Positions 63,310 through 64,000 of a stretch of DNA of 64,000 nucleotides are shown one piece after another (positions within the stretch are counted from its first letter, which is position 1; every line of letters begins with the position of its first letter). The notes under the pieces were generated by a model, which searched no databases, was not told the origin of the DNA, and saw nothing but the letters and a program-made list of their open reading frames with translations. The translations under genes were made by a program, and so were the position numbers. Origin of the DNA: Chthoniobacteraceae bacterium (GTDB taxonomy: Bacteria; Verrucomicrobiota; Verrucomicrobiia; Chthoniobacterales; Chthoniobacteraceae); the NCBI GenBank assembly GCA_947449735.1, contig CANFTB010000002.1, positions 124,001 through 188,000 on the forward strand. The letters run 5' to 3'.

Positions 63310-64000
63310 ATGCCAACTGTTGCCGTCACCGATTATTCGTTCCCCGATCTCAGCCTGGAGGAAGCCGTGCTAAAGCCTGCAGGCGTTCAGTTAGTGTCCC
63401 TCAAGGAAAAGCGCCCGCCTTCGGAGATCGCCAGCCTCGTGCGCGACGCTGATGCCGTCATCGCTCAGTTTGTTCCGGTGACGGCGGAGGTTATCAATTC
63501 CATGACCAAGGCGAGGGCCATTGTCCGCTATGGAATCGGCTACGACAACGTGGACTGTGCCGCTGCGAGCGCCCGAGGGATCCCGGTGTGCAATGTTCCG
63601 GACTACTGTATCGATGAGGTGGCGGACCACACACTTGCATTCATCCTCGCGATCACAAGACAGGTTGTACCCAATGCGCTCAATGTTCGGGAGGGAAAAT
63701 GGGGCCTCGCCACGCCGCTTGGGGCCATGGCCGCTTTAAAGCACCTCACCGTCGGTGTTGTCGGATTCGGGCGTATCGGGAGGGAAGTAGTGAGCCGGTT
63801 GCTCTCCTTTAAGCCGCGGGTGCTGGTATTTGATCCAGTGGTTCCGGCCGATGAAATCGTCCGGGCGGGAGCGGTTCCCGCGGCCTCGTTTGAGGAACTG
63901 CTGCAGCAAAGCGAAATCGTCTCGCCGCACTGCCCCTCGAACCCAAGGACAAAGCATCTGTTCAACGCGGCCGCCTTTTCAAAAATGAAGGTCGGCTCCA
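63310..64000 (+). CDS. D-isomer-specific 2-hydroxyacid dehydrogenase (CtBP-like), partial
   Basis: The window ends inside the gene; 230 codons are visible. An N-terminal substrate domain (about 1-100) contains ADAVIAQFVPVT and YGIGYDNVD; the NAD domain has the Rossmann motif VGVVGFGRIGREV (about 149-161) and HCPSNPRT. Family members reduce 2-oxo acids or oxidise 2-hydroxy acids such as glycerate and phosphoglycerate; C-terminal-binding-protein homologues are in this group. The catalytic Arg-Glu-His triad lies partly beyond the window. It is probably in the same regulated cluster as the upstream genes. Confidence 0.88.
   Translation, partial: MPTVAVTDYSFPDLSLEEAVLKPAGVQLVSLKEKRPPSEIASLVRDADAVIAQFVPVTAEVINSMTKARAIVRYGIGYDNVDCAAASARGIPVCNVPDYCIDEVADHTLAFILAITRQVVPNALNVREGKWGLATPLGAMAALKHLTVGVVGFGRIGREVVSRLLSFKPRVLVFDPVVPADEIVRAGAVPAASFEELLQQSEIVSPHCPSNPRTKHLFNAAAFSKMKVGS

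Overview
The window looks like chromosomal DNA of a free-living, GC-rich member of the Planctomycetota-Verrucomicrobiota-Chlamydiota group, most likely a Verrucomicrobiota bacterium. The main evidence is two loci of the secreted haem-motif proteins typical of these phyla: a WD40/PSD1-type giant protein with a DUF1501 partner, and a DUF1592-type giant protein with a DUF1552 partner. DUF1080, FG-GAP, DUF3500 and PQQ-propeller/cytochrome fusion proteins support this. Housekeeping genes (rpoA, rplQ, recF, rsgA, engB, icd, four tRNAs) show it is core chromosome. I see no phage, insertion sequence, CRISPR array or plasmid function.

Layout. 1-5.2 kb (minus): a partial membrane-anchored protein, a photolyase, a small membrane protein, an orphan CheB catalytic domain and a voltage-gated type K+ channel. 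5.3-8.9 kb: an Old Yellow Enzyme family oxidoreductase and a DapA-like aldolase in one operon, with a divergent LysR regulator. 9.1 kb: tRNA-Lys(UUU). 9.4-12.1 kb (minus): a tightly coupled three-gene operon of a dihydropteroate-synthase-like protein, a FolM-like SDR and an EgtD-like methyltransferase; this is the best candidate for an undescribed pathway. 12.1-15.6 kb: a gene-poor zone with decayed fragments, two small lipoproteins and a DUF2934 repeat protein, ending at tRNA-Ser(CGA). 15.9-20.1 kb (minus): rplQ, rpoA, an aspartate aminotransferase and a two-domain nucleoside-diphosphate kinase. 20.4-31.9 kb (all minus): DUF3500, DUF1826-like, rsgA, engB, an RNase III domain protein, a secreted amidohydrolase, surface-repeat and secreted proteins, selO, an alpha/beta hydrolase, recF and a DedA-type protein.

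32.1-41.4 kb (plus): the PSD1/WD40 protein and its DUF1501 partner with a terminator, then an atypical sigma-70 factor and an Rrf2 regulator. 41.4-47.9 kb (minus): a multidomain sugar dehydrogenase/cytochrome, a membrane-fused spermidine-synthase-like protein and a DUF1080 protein. 48.3-48.8 kb: tRNA-Lys(CUU) and a CAU tRNA. 49.2-55.5 kb: an FG-GAP protein, a MEKHLA protein, monomeric isocitrate dehydrogenase, a DUF5009/HGSNAT-like acyltransferase and an LprI-like protein. 55.9-64 kb (plus): a GntR/FCD regulator with twin palindromic operators, the DUF1592 and DUF1552 proteins, a beta-propeller protein and a D-2-hydroxyacid dehydrogenase cut by the window end.

The picture is of an aerobic heterotroph with a large envelope and periplasmic polymer-degrading repertoire, plus light-damage repair and local regulators. 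All functions are read from sequence motifs and remembered family features; no database search was possible. Start codons are often uncertain because Shine-Dalgarno sequences are weak throughout.
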